64,000 nt of DNA, taken from contig OX419339.1 in assembly GCA_948470475.1 (NCBI GenBank), positions 10,033,163-10,097,162 on the forward strand, in the 5' to 3' direction. The notes below the pieces were generated by a model. That model had not been told where the DNA came from and did not search any database. It worked only from the letters and a program-made list of their open reading frames with translations. The DNA is from Galaxea fascicularis. Its lineage: Eukaryota > Cnidaria > Anthozoa > Scleractinia > Euphylliidae. How positions within the stretch are numbered: the stretch's first letter is position 1; the number at the start of each line of letters is the position of its first letter. Shown here in pieces: positions 29,294-42,259 of the stretch. Both the position numbers and the translations under genes were made by a program.

Positions 29294-29414
29294 AACATGA
29301 GTGTAGGTTGCCGCAACAAAATGTTGCGTTAAAAATCGCCCTGTGCAACATGTTACACGAGACAACTCTTAAGGCAACAATGTTGCGTTAAAAATCGGTG
29401 TTAAAAATCGGCTC
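29229..29414. repeat. MITE-like inverted repeat, GAGCC termini
   Basis: GAGCCTATTTTTAATACCGA pairs with TCGGTGTTAAAAATCGGCTC with two mismatches. The interior holds GTTGC(G/A) units, also in both orientations. Confidence 0.75.
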
Positions 29415-32400
29415 AGGAAAAAATTTGAAATTGCCGGCGTGCATCAGTCTGATCTTAAGACATGTCAAAGAACTAGTGTGTCCAGCAAAGGGCGTAGCAT
29501 TGGCAGATAAAAGTCCTCCATTTTCCGACCCAACGAAAGGAAAAGGAAATAATTTTTCTGAAAGGTGATTATAAATCGAAACAAGAGGCCATATTGGCCT
29601 TCATTCGGACTTCCAAGTGGCAAATGAATGCAATTAAATTCATTTATGCCATATTACAGAACATACAGTCCTTTGAGTTCTTAAAGCTCACCACTTGCGT
29701 GTACTCCTTGGCCGAAATACTGTAAAAAGCTTTGAATCGATGATACTTGTAATAGCATACAGGTACCCTTAGAATGACTTCATGTATTTGCCGTATGCAC
29801 CTCTAGCGTGACAATTAAATATCATTATAACTGCCAGCAATAATAAATCGTACTATTAAAAGGAATGACATACAATTTTGAAACAGCAGTGATTCAAAAT
29901 GCAACACTGAGAAATCACACTTAGTTTTCTGCTTTTCTGTGACAGTCGTTTTCGCTTTTACATAGGTATTCTAGTAGGTTCACCATCACGACGTCTGGAC
30001 CCACGCGGCAATCAAATATAAACACTGTTGTCGTTTTAATACACAAACTTGGCAATAATTCCACTCGTTATTTCATTTCGACCCCAAGGTATCATATTCA
30101 TCATCACGGTACAAAAAATGGCATTGCCTTCTCTAATAAGTGACTTACATCGCATTTTAAAAGTACATTCCGATTCGACATTGACATTCGACATAATCCA
30201 TTAGGTAAAGTACACAAAATATATGGAATAATAACCATTATAGTCATAAATAAAAGTAAAGACTTTACTTGCTTCTTTGCTTCCATCAGGAACGTGGCTT
30301 CTTACAAAACCAACATGGCGCCTTTCTAGTTGTGATGCGTGGTGCAATCCCTTGTGATGATAACTTTTTCGCGCCTGCCGCGCGAATACGCCGGAAGTGG
30401 GCTTTGTGGCAAACAACGACGACGACGACGAAGAAGAAGGAGAAGAACGGAAAACATTTTTAGACTCGGGCCTACCTGCGGAAGCCCGAGTAAATAGCCA
30501 GCCGGGATCGCTGAAGGAAAATTGGGGTTAAAGGGAATCTTAACAACCTGTTTCCTCCAGGAGAAGGAAGTGCTGAATTTAGACGGCTTCAACAACTGAG
30601 AATGATCAAGTTTCGTCTCTCATTCGAAGACCGAATTTTCAGATTAAAGTTTTTTTTTTCATCTTCTTCAAGCACAACATATGACAGAGTTTTCGACAGA
30701 AACTTGGTAAATTATTCGGGAATTGAATGCTTGACGAACAACTAGACAAGTTGCCAACTAAATCAACATATCAAAATATGGATAAACATGCCATATTAAA
30801 ACCGTCAATTAAGGAAGATTTACGACACTAAACTAAATTACTTTCATCCAGCTGCCGAAGCTAACGCGACGGGTTTGGCAGTAACTTAACATAATACGGC
30901 TGAATTAAAAAGGGCCAGTAAACGATTTACCGTTTTTACTAGGGTAAACATGCTTTGAAATGTTATAAAATCTAGAATCTTAGTATTAGTGTGGCGTCAA
31001 TGCGGATTGAAGTCTTCCAACGTGAATACCATCTCATTCGCTGATAAATATATATTATAAAACCATCACAAACAGTATGATCGCCTTAAGATAGAAAACA
31101 TTAACAACTGGCGCGAAAGCCAACCTATAAGATGTTCTCCAACCCTAAATGTGTCATATCGATTACTATCAAACTGAATATCGTGGAAAACGCGGATGAA
31201 CCTGGCAGGCTTGATATCGATGACCGAGCATGTGTCAATGAAGACCGGATAATATATCGCTCCAGTTTCATTCGGTAGTGAAAATCAAACGTAATTCTAA
31301 TCCTAAATATCAAACTTGACAGTTACACGGAATTCTCGTAGGATAAATGCTCTTTGAAAATCACTTACCATTCCGCAAAATGAAACTTGTTGTATATCAT
31401 ACTGACGCGTTTTAACTATAACACAAAAATGAAAATAATCAATTTCTATCTCCTTGGGTACACAAACTGCTGTTTCCCACTTACAGCTGTTTCATTTTTT
31501 GGTGGATTAATTTGCATGTAAAAATTCATTTAAGGCGTTTCACAGCAAGGAACGCATTGTGAGAATATTTTGCCTCGTCAATGTATCAGTCACTGTTTTG
31601 TCCCTCTCTCCTCTTTACTTTGTCTTTATTTATAAACAGGAATAACAAAAAGGTAACTGATTTTTTTCCTTGATTAATTTCTGTTCTCGCTATTTGTATA
31701 GTTAAGCACGGCTCTTCGAATGAGCGTGGACTTGTTTTCTCTTGTGATATATCCCTTGGAAAAACATATACCTGACCGGCTAGCAACTGACCATGCGTGC
31801 TGTTTGCAGGTACTTTTTTCAAATAGATTCTCAGGTATTGTTTGGCATGTGACACGAAAGCTTCATGTTGTTTGTCTGCCAGTTCGCCTCATTTATCATT
31901 ATTTGCGGTCACAATGACACTAACACTTTTTCAGAACCTTTAATTTAACGCAAAAAAAAACCAAAAAAAAAAACACAAGCATGCACTGATCTGACGTCCA
32001 CAGTGATAAAAATTTAACTTCTTATTCTCCTGATTTTTTCAGTTCTCATGTAAGGTAAAGACAGAATCAGTTTAAATATGAAACCTATCTTGTAATATCT
32101 TGTTTTGAAAGAGTAAAACAACCCTTCTGATGAATTCGTGACATGCGCTGATAGTTCAGTCTAAAATACATTTCCAGACAATCCTGCTTGTTTTGACAAA
32201 AGTAGCCTTGATTTTCACTGATCTGCTCGGTTTCTCTTATTTGCAAAGAATTGCTTGGGCAATCTGATTGTAGTATTTCCATCATTGAAAAGATCTATCT
32301 ACAGACAAGTAGATGCAAAATTCAAGCGCTTTGAACATCGCTTTTAGGACCAATTTTTTCGATTTATGCGATGTCCACTATAATATACTGAGTCGGCCAA

Positions 32401-33049
32401 TTAAAACGAAGGGCTTTTTTAACGAATATGTACACTGAAAGTCTTGTCACATTCAGAAAAAGGCGTCATCTTTTTTTTCAGAACCTCCCCGGTTATTAAT
32501 ATAATTCGCTTTCACTAGCTATATGGTCGAATGCGGGTGGCCATACCTTTGCTTTTACCCATAACTGACACCAAAACGATAAGTTAAAAAAAAAAATGGA
32601 GCGATCGCAAGTCATTGGTAGTCGTGTACACCAATAGCTCGCCGCAACTACACACGGATTATTTTTTAGTTTCGTTTGTATAAAATCATTTTCAGCCATT
32701 AGCATTCTTTAACCACAAGTGGAAATTCATGGAGCAGCTTCGCAAGATCTTCCAAAACCACTGACGGAACCGCTGTCGTGTTGCTGCAAAAATCGCCATG
32801 TTTGAACAAGAGCTCTTGCAATGTATCTTTAACGATGGCAACACTCAAAGTGGCAAGCAAAAACTTTCTCCCCACACCATTGGCTTCTTTTCAGGAAATT
32901 TTAGTTTGGAAATAAAAAGGTGCAGCTTTTGGCATCGATAATGATTAGCGAGTTTCTATAGAATAACTGTTAGTAACATTTGAAAAATAAGGCAGTAATG
33001 GTCAGTTGACACTTTCACCTCATGCAGTAATAAAAAAACAAAACAGAAC

Positions 33050-33200
33050 AAAAAACATTAAAAACTTGGGTTTATCAACGGAGTTGATGATGTACTGAAT
33101 TGGCCGCCTTACAGGGATTGTAATTTGCACAACTCCCCCACCCACGCAGCACCACAGTTTGTTTAGAACTCTACCACCCTTGAAACAAAAATAGACAAGG
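33050..33200 (-). repeat. PLE-tail-like repeat, partial copy
   Basis: TTGGGTTTATCAACGGAGTTG, TTACAGGGATT and GCAGCACCACAGTTTG appear in the same relative layout as in the other copies. It lacks the GAAACGTC block. Confidence 0.5.
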
Positions 33201-33388
33201 ACTTTCTTCAGATAAACTTGAGTTTGATTACAAAAACGAACCTGAAAACAGGATAACTGATAACATTGGCGAGTCACTTGTTATACCATTACAATCAATC
33301 GACATTTTGAAAATGCTGGCTCATCGGCACTCCTAAATCTGTCACAGCTTGTTTGTTTTTCTGTCTCTCGCACTCGGTCCCCGACAGG

Positions 33389-33758
33389 GAGCTTACGCAA
33401 CGACGACGACGACGACGACGGCAAAGAGAACGTCATTTTAAGATATAACTTCTCAGCGTTTTTGTAACTCTTTCGCGATTATTTCAATTTGTTTAACGTA
33501 AAAAATGCTGGCGAGCTGTCCAAGGCCTAAATTACGGTGAACGGTGTTAAAGCAAAGAAAACGAAAGAAAAACTTTCCGTCATGGGCTCACGTTCTCGAG
33601 AAAACCTAAAATTTGGGCCTTTCACGTTGTTGTTTTGCAGAGGAAGGCAAAGAAATGCACCGAACTGTAAAACGCACGTGCAGAGTATTGTTTTGGCTCA
33701 TTAATCCCATTGTTTTATGGCGATCTCGTTGCCGTCGTCGTCGTCGTTGCTTAAGCTC
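33389..33758. repeat. MITE-like element with CGA-rich termini, about 370 bp
   Basis: GAGCTTACGCAACGACGACG and CGTCGTCGTTGCTTAAGCTC are inverted ends, with (CGA)n/(TCG)n runs inside each and GGCAAAGAGAACGTC against GATCTCGTTGCC. No ORF. Confidence 0.85.
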
Positions 33759-36477
33759 AGATTGGGCTGTTGGTGCTGACATCTAATTATTGGTTGATCC
33801 TAAAATCAATAAGCGCTGTCGACACATTGTAAGCGAAATTGTTGGTCTGCGTTTTACCGGCTCTCAGTGTGATATCAGTTTTCATTACAAATTATTAAAT
33901 ATTTAACTATTTGGTTTAAATAGGAGGACCCTATCGGAGGAGACAATTAGGAACCCAGGGGGAAAGCTGAAGCAATATATATTACTGTCATATATAACAA
34001 GATATCTAAAATGACGCGGAAAAGTTTATCGGCCAGTTTCGTTTGTATCAGTTTCAGTATATTCAGACTTTATTATTTTACTAGCATGATAGATTTATCT
34101 TGAAATTGTGCTGGTCATCAGAACAAAAGACTTTTAATACAAGGAACCCATGTACATGTAAGTGAATAATCAAGCTTACTAAGTCAAAGTGCTGGGATTG
34201 TTCGGAAAGACGGAGTGTTGACAAGTGTCAGGGGGGGTTGGGGGGGGTTTGCAAGAACCTGTGAATCGGCGAGTCAACTAATGTAATTCACTGATTTAGC
34301 ACCCAAGATGTTGTGTTAAGCATAATTATTCAGTGACCCCCCCAGGCAGGTAATCTTTTTTAAATGAACGAGAACATGTCATTATTTTTACCCTTTGCCG
34401 ACTATTGAATATTGATTTGAGACGGTTACTCCGTTATTTGAAAGTTGTGAGGTTAGACAGCATAGCCTTCGATCTTTGCATTAGCGACAAGGAGCGAAAT
34501 ATGAATCGAAATCGTGGTTCGTATTTTTGAAAGCTGTAGGTATTTGTTCATGTAGCCGGGCATAACGATTTGTCAAGACTAATATACATGCTGACACCAG
34601 ATGGTTTATGGACAGGACGCTGGCTTTTCGATATTTGCTGCTGGTAGGTGACGTGAAAAGCAATAAATATAAAGGTAACAAAAGTTAATCAAAATTCTTG
34701 CGTTCAGACGATATGATATAAAAAGGAACCGTTTTCTCTTTTGGTTTGTACATGAAGGCTATGAAACTGTCTAGTTAATTATGAATCGAGATAGTCTTCG
34801 AGATTGTAAACTTGTTTATGCAACGTTGTGTTAATTTAACAGCTGAAAAACGAGAACTGCGGCTGGCTGGATCTATTTAAACAGGAAAAGGACTATAACG
34901 TCAAAAAAGCCTACCTCATCAATCACCTATGTATCTTTTCCTTTTCAAACACTGTGGCGTCGAAACGTGGGCCCATCATAGCATGTCTCTGATACAATTA
35001 AGGGACTCATCTGAGCATCTGGCTTAAGGCCAAGCTTCATTTCATGGTACGTAGCTAGATTATCATAATTAAACCTTTTACAGCGGTACACTCAATGCAA
35101 GGAAGGTTACGTCATTACAGCCGAAACGTAAACCGCGCGCGATGAAGCACGTACAAGTCAATTTTGTGACATCAGTTTGGGCAAAATGGGATATCCAACT
35201 TAAGATTATTTTCCGAAATCATGCTCAACTGTTGTCTTATTTCTTTTTAAACTGAAATTTAAATTCTGCGCTTGAAACTTGTATCACGTTTTAAAAGTTT
35301 GGGACCAAGCAAACTACATTTCATTCACTAAGGAGTTTGTTTTAAAACGGGCCAGAAATTTATGGTTATTAACTGATGAACTTACTAATGTGCACGTACA
35401 ACTTTCCAAAACATGTTACTGTGGCTTTTGCCTTTTTAATATTAAATCATATGGCGCGAAATCAGTTGGAAAATATCCATGTCTTTTTGGCAAAAACAGA
35501 ACCATGGGCTCCTAGCATGACAAAGCATAACATGAGAAAGTAAGTGTAAGCAGTGGTAAGCATGTGTTTTGTTTGTGTGTATTTGTGGACAGAGTCAACA
35601 CGTCACTCCGCGCAAAGTGGCTGAAATAATTAATTACTCACCTCAATGGAATATTCAGTGAATTTAAAACTTATTAGAGCTCCAACTTTTCAAGGTCGAA
35701 CAATGAATGTACATGTTCCAGTATAAGTAATGTCATGAAGTCGGCTTCCTGAACCAAGTTTCATTATTACGTCCGTCGTTGGAAGCCTAGTAACGCCTGT
35801 TCTTCTAAATGGTTGCAGTTTATTTATGTTGACTTAAGGTTTTAATTCTTAATATTTTTTACTGGAATTCTGCCTTTTAATCAACGATTTGAACTCAGTA
35901 ACTCTGGATAATGATAATCGTGCACTTCTCAACGGATTCGAACTGCCGAAATGCGGCGATTGCGAAACATGGCGCGTTAAAACCATGTACGCTTTTGCTT
36001 GTGGCCGTTGCTTGGTAACAGCAAGGACACATTAGCCATGTATTGCATCGCAACAGGAACTTTATGGAATATTCTTATTGTATTTTCAGAAAATTAAGTT
36101 TAAGTCCAGAAAATTATACGGCATCAGTTTTTGGCGATAGACAGGTAAACTGATAAGTGAGCCGAATTTCTTCTTTTCACTATCTGAGCAACAGGCTACA
36201 TTTTCTATGGGTTTTCTGGCGTAAGGACCAACGCGGTATGTTGGGGGAACACGAACCGGAAAAGCTCTCAAATCACAAGCCGTAGGCGGGTGATTTACAA
36301 GCTAGCGCATATGGTTATTCCGAACAACCAGGTGTCTATTTAATTTCAATTAATTTCCTTCATTTTATTGTTAACGTTTTTGTAAAATGAATGCAAATGA
36401 AGGTTGTTGTTGTTGCATGCAATTTACCAATAAGCTTTCTTTGGGTGTTACACTTTAGGAGGCTCGAAAGGCTTTTT

Positions 36478-37045
36478 AGTTAAGCGCGCACGCGCGCAAC
36501 CAACACACGCCATATCCATAAAAAGTAGGAACACGCGTGTGTCGCGCATGCTCAAATGCTAATCTTGTCGACTTGAAATTTTTGAAGTTTCGTAACTTTA
36601 GTCGCTTATATTTCCGCTTTCGCTCGGTAGATTGTTTTCATTTTTTCGGTAACAACTAAGATTGCCTGCGTGTATAGCCCGACTTTTAAAAAATTCTGTA
36701 GGTAGGAATTAAGAAAGCAATAATCAAAAAGTAGTTTTATTCTAAATCTGCCCTACATAATTTTTTTTAACTTAAATATTTTGAAGATCATTCCTGGTAA
36801 CATAATATAGACGTTTGAGAAGATTTCACGGACCTGCTTTTTAAATAAGATAAAAGATTTCGATTTTATGGGGTTAAACTAAATGCATCATATGGTTGCC
36901 ATGGTAACAGGCATTCTGAGATAGATGTCATGTAATGAATCTATGATGTTTCTTTTATTTCTGTGCCAAATTTGATAGTGATACTGATGAACCAAACGTA
37001 ATTTAGATAGTAATTTGTAGAACTTGTCTCGGGAAAATGAAAACT
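36478..37045 (-). repeat. Dispersed repeat, copy 2 (inverted relative to 20485-21035)
   Basis: ATGCTAATCTTGTCGACTTG, GATCATTCCTGGTAACATAA, CATATGGTTGCCATGG and TGCCAAATTTGATAGTGATA follow in order as the complement of the SLC6-A intron 4 copy. They differ by small indels and substitutions, so this is an older duplication. Confidence 0.75.
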
Positions 37046-40000
37046 ATTTCGATCCACCTTAAGTGAAGCATTTCGATCAATAAGTGCAGCTCTGACAGAG
37101 TTAAAGTCTATGTCACCAGTATGCGGCCGGAAACGTGGGCTCAAGCGAGCGAGACTCAAAAATGCCATTAGAAACATAGCATGGTATTTAAAACCAAGAC
37201 ATCGTTTTGTTATTGGAGACATCTGGCCCCATTGTGAGCGTTTTCAAAACAAGAAATTAATTTTCGAAGGAATTTAGGTAGTGTAGAAAGTTTAGAAGAC
37301 TTGTTTTATTTCAGAACTTTCACAACTACAGTCTAAGTTGGAGCATTAGGATATCACTACGAAAGTTAAATCAAGTTTCGGAAAAAAAAAACGCTTTTCT
37401 TTTTAGTGGAGAGAAAATTTTTAACGAACCCCTTACAAATACAAAGTAAACGTCGAAGACATCCAGGCGTTTCTGCCGCCGCGCAAGCCTTTAGCAATTA
37501 GTATTGTAATAAGTATTGTTGGCGTAGTTTCTTAGATTTGTTAACAGTAATATAATTGTAATTTTAAATTGATGTTAGGGCTCTATAGAAACCAGCCTTT
37601 CAGCTGAATGGGCTATCCTGTTCAAATAAAATTTACTTTGCTGCACATTAAGCAGCCCTTAGAGTTTTCGTCCGGTCATTGTTATTGTTTGAAAACACCA
37701 ATCAAAGTCATTAACCTAAAGGATCTTTCGAGGGTCATTCGTTTCTTCATGAGCGTGCGTAGTACGGAACGAAGACCGAGGTACGGGATTGGGAGTGGCA
37801 CATGTACCAAGTTCCGCCAGTGTGACAATGTGAGTCATTACCTGGAATCATCCCTTTACTCTAAGATCAAAATTTAAATTCACATTTGTGGCTGCCACAC
37901 ATTTCCTATAGAAGTAGTAGGAAGAAGTTGTTAAACATCAGTGAAGCAAATTCATCTTGATCACTTTTAGGGATCAAAGGTTGAATATGAAAAGAAAAGT
38001 GCATTCTCTAACATATATATCAATGTTATTCAAGGACGTCGAAAAGTTGCTTTGTGTTGTCAGTGTACTTGTTTCTTGCTTCCTTTCAGAAGCATGTTTA
38101 TTCATGTTTATTCATTGCCACACGGTTTATCTCTTAGGGTCTCTGAGGTCAGCTGCGAGTTCGAAATAAATAACACTGTGCCTGAATAAAAAAGAATGAA
38201 GTATGATTTGCAAACCTGTTATTCACAGTTCTTGTTGCCTTCTGGCGAAATAGGGAGTGTTATTTTGCCAAGCACAGTCAGTCAGCTATAATAACCGAGG
38301 ACGAATCGACCACCCAGCATATAACAGCTGAGTTGAATAAAAGCCAAATGAAAGTTATTATCGGGCCCCCACCTGGTTGAGCACTGTGATTGGAAATGAT
38401 TGCCTGCACTTTAATAATAATAATTTTTGATTTATGAATTTGCGTAAATTCACTAAAAATCCAACATTGAGCTTTAAGAAAATCAAGAAAGCGTTTCACC
38501 TACATAAGAAAACACGTTGAGAGAAATTACCCCTACAGCTTTTAATATCAATGTCTCGTGAAGTATTAGTTTAATTATACGTTCCATTCATGACTCTTTG
38601 TCAAGCTCGAAAATAAAATAAAAATAGCGACTTTGTAATTAGCATTTTCTCTTTATGTTCAAAAGAGAAATTTAAAGTTAATGATAGATTTGTCCCCGCT
38701 TTGAGAACTGCAGGTCTCAAACGTATCTCAAACCGGCGTCACTCCCGTCGGTTTACTCCGGCTCGTCGTTGTCGTATTTATTGTTTGCACGGGCTATCAT
38801 TCTTTAAACGGACTAGCCTACTCCCTGATTATCACGGGTGTGCTATTTCCCTTAAAGACATTGCCCAGCACAGGTCGTAAAATGGAGAGAATTCACGTGT
38901 TTATAGATTAAATTGGATAATTGCAGTGTCATTGTAAGTTCAGCTAATATGGAGATACGGAGCCCCTTAAAAAATTCTTTTTTAAGTTATTCACTTTGGT
39001 ATCCTGACATATATTCATTGCTAGATATTTACATTTTAATTTTTGGTTCGACAAATTACCGAGCTTGCTCCAAACGACAAACGCAATTTTACTTCTATGA
39101 ACCTCGCCGCAAAGCTAAGTTTTAAGGTTCAGTTGAAACGAAAAGTGCCGCGGTTAAGTGGCAATTAAACTGACGAAAATATGAAATAGTTGCCTCTGTA
39201 CTACCGAATGTCATCAGCATGTTTAACTTTTAAGTGAGTCAAAATTTGCATTGCATTAAAGATTTACATCGAAAACAAGCTTCAAAAATATGGTGTTCGG
39301 AGATTCAAGTAATTCGGATTGAACATGACAGTTTGACATTAAATTACTGAAACTCAAAAGTTTCAATTGAAATTGTGGCCTACTTTGTACCTCTCAACAC
39401 CTCAAAAAATTTTTCTCTAGCATAAGTTTCAAAAATACGTAACTGGGAAGGTCTCTCAATCTTTCCAAAACGCTAAATATTGGCTTGTATACGAAAAATG
39501 TAGCCTTGGTTGTTGTGGTGTATTTTGCGGTTCAAAACTGTATGACCTGGAGAGGGTGGATACCGTGTTGATACTAACTGTGCAATTAGGTTAGTAAGGG
39601 GTATGGGCACTTACGTTGTCGGCGATAAGATCAATCTCGTCTATTAAACCTTTCCTACCCAGAGTCTAACCGGGCTCAATTCATTTTAAAATGATGCTAC
39701 TTCTTGATTCCTTACACGTAGAGATGAAGTCCGTAGTGTAACCAAATATGAAATGAGCCAAGAACGAGCAACTGGCGTTTTCGGCCTCAGCGTAGAACAT
39801 TTTCTGTTCTTTCTTTGGGATTAATGAGTTCCCGGCCTGTAATAACCATGATCATTTTCAGCACTTACTCAACTCTGTTGCCTTCACTTTCTTGAAAGTC
39901 GATTCTTAATCTCGTCACTGGCCGGATGTGGATATTTCTCCTGAAGTCCTACTCACCTGGTAATATTTTTTTCTCTTCGTCTGACTGTGTCCTTGAAATG

Positions 40001-40780
40001 TGTGTCGAGGGCCGACGTCATCGGCACGTGTTTCAGCTGTGATGCTAATTCAGTTAAGTGCTGATCTATGATAAATGGCAAAGCATGCAAGGAAAAATGT
40101 TGAGCATTTAACGATGTTTGCGTGAAAATTTTCTGAGACTTTTGTCACTGTAAGATAATGAGTTACTTATGTCAAAAATGCATAAAAATTAAATAAATAA
40201 ATAAAATGGGGGGTCACCGACTTCGTTTTGGAGAGGACATGCCCGAAAGAATACCCTAATTTGAAAAAATCGGGCTTCGTTAGCGAATAAGGCTACTTGT
40301 CTGTGAGCCCAAAAATATTGTAATTAAATCTTTGAAATGAAACGTTCTTTGCCAAATTTGTTTTAGTGGACCTATTAAGTGAATTCAGTCAACTGGTGAG
40401 GTTCCTTAAAGAACAAGTTCGCATTTAGCGACCATAGTTCACGCGCCTTGCAAGATGGCAGGATTCGATGTATCGTGGACAGAAATCTTGAATTTTTTTA
40501 ACTTCCCACATTGTTTTTTTGTTCATTTTTAGAGATAATTGTAAATAAAATCTGTCTCTGGAAAGAAAAGTAGGGGTCACCGAACATTCAAGAAAGTAAA
40601 CTCTGAAGGCGGAAGGAACGCAACAGCTATCATCCTTTTAATTGCTTAATTAGCTTTCTTCCTCAGCGCACGCGCTCGATGGCTGACGTGGCATGTCCTT
40701 GATTTCGTGTGCAGTGGGGATGGGCGTGAACAATTAGCGCAAACGTCCTTAATAAGGCAATTTTAAAAGAAAATCATGAC

Positions 40781-41633
40781 TTAAAGACCCATGACGGACC
40801 AATATGCTTTGCGCGCGTTAAGTCAAGTCGCCATATTTTTTGTGAGTCGAAAAGTCAAGTGAAGACCGTTGAATCCACAGCAATCCGCTTCCATCCGGCA
40901 TTTATGGAGCTTGATTTAACGTTTCTTTGCCCAAAGGATTTCACTATTTCACTTGTGTGTTGATTTTGATGATTTTTTTGGAACTGCAATATCTGTAGAG
41001 TGAATGTGATGAACTCCTAGAAAGCTCTGATCGTTTGGCATTTTGATGGCCGTACCTTCGCGTAAGTGGAGGCCACGTTTATGTGGTTGTGCCCGTTATA
41101 TCATGGTACGATCATCTGTGTTTGAACTATGGCATGAGAGGAAAATTACTCTTGGGTTCTCGGAAGCAACGAACTGCCTTTGCTGAGTATCTACTGCATC
41201 AAACAGACCACAGAGCATCAAGTTTAGGACCTTGCTAGAATTCGATGGTTTGTTTATTTCTTATAGCTTTGTTACAATGCTTATGTATCACAGCTTTGTT
41301 CGTTTTAACAGCCCGTGTGAACGAGATGGAAGGCAGGGAACATTCAGAGTTACCGAAAATTTTTCTCAAACCTCTTCAATCTCGACGGCTTCGTCTTCCT
41401 CCTTCTAGAATCGCTCCTCCGCTACCATTCAACCATCTTTCACCTAAATTTCTCTCCTCCAGAGAGTTTTCCAATAAAGACAGTGATGAACTCATATTGT
41501 GCTCTGATCAACCGACGAGCACGCGAAATATTCAAACTTCGGCGACCGCATCACACAATGGCGCCTCCTCCTTGTGTTTGTCAAAACAATAATAGACGCG
41601 CGAAAAGCATATTGGTCCGTCATGGGTCTTTAA
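40781..41633. mobile_element. TTAA-flanked inverted-repeat element, 853 bp (piggyBac-like MITE?)
   Basis: TTAAAGACCCATGACGGACC and its complement GGTCCGTCATGGGTCTTTAA form the two ends, and pairing continues through AATATGCTTT and AAAGCATATT. If TTAA is the target duplication, the termini are AGACCCATGACGG. The 115-residue plus ORF at 41245-41592 lies inside it and resembles no transposase. Confidence 0.7.
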
Positions 41634-41794
41634 CCTACAATCGCGAACAAAACTGTTGAGACTCACAACTAAGGAAAATGTAAGTGGTGGAAGTGTAAAT
41701 TAAATTGCTAATAGAAACCCATGAAAAACCCACTGGGCGTTAGCCCTAGTAAAGGGTATCAGAGAACCGCACGAGGCAAAGAAAAAATTCTTAT

Positions 41795-41867
41795 GACCTC
41801 GGTGGGAATCGAACCCACGACCTCCGGATAAGATCTACCGTTGCTCTGCCGACTAAGCTACGAGGTC
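41795..41867 (-). other. tRNA-like SINE head (left copy)
   Basis: 73 nt with a 7-bp acceptor stem (GACCTCG/CGAGGTC), A box TAGCTTAGTCGG, B box GGTTCGATTCC and an intact T arm. The anticodon stem pairs poorly (CGG/CCG then mismatches), so it is read as tRNA-derived, not as a working tRNA. Confidence 0.65.
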
Positions 41868-42186
41868 GGACAGAGAAAGTCAGGGACGATTAAGGTGGTG
41901 AATCGCGGCTAAGAGAAAGTAAGGGTACTTAGATGGTTGTGTCGCGTAGCACTATAAACACATACAAGTGGTACCCTAACGCCTGATACCCTTTACTAGG
42001 GCTAACGCCCAGTGGGTTTTTCATGGGTTTCTATTGGCACTTTAATTTACATTTCAGGGTCAATTCTCTGTTCCACCACTGGTATGTGTTTATAGTGCTA
42101 CGCGGCATAACATATATATATATATATACCCTTACTTTCTCTTCGCCGCGATTCACCACCTTAATCGTCCCCGACTTTCTCTGTTC

Positions 42187-42259
42187 GACCTCGTAGCTTA
42201 GTCGGCAGAGCAACGGTAGATCTAATCCGGAGGTCGTGGGTTCGATTCCTACCGAGGTC
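42187..42259 (+). other. tRNA-like SINE head (right copy)
   Basis: Same 73-nt tRNA-like head as the left copy, differing at a few bases including one in the anticodon loop and a T-stem change (CCTACC). Confidence 0.65.

Noticed and set aside
41245..41592. 115-residue plus open frame as a host gene
   Set aside because: It lies wholly within the TTAA-bounded element with no recognisable domain; reported only as part of that element.
41795..41867. Functional tRNA gene
   Set aside because: The anticodon stem pairs poorly, and a near-identical inverted copy with SINE flanks is 400 bp away.
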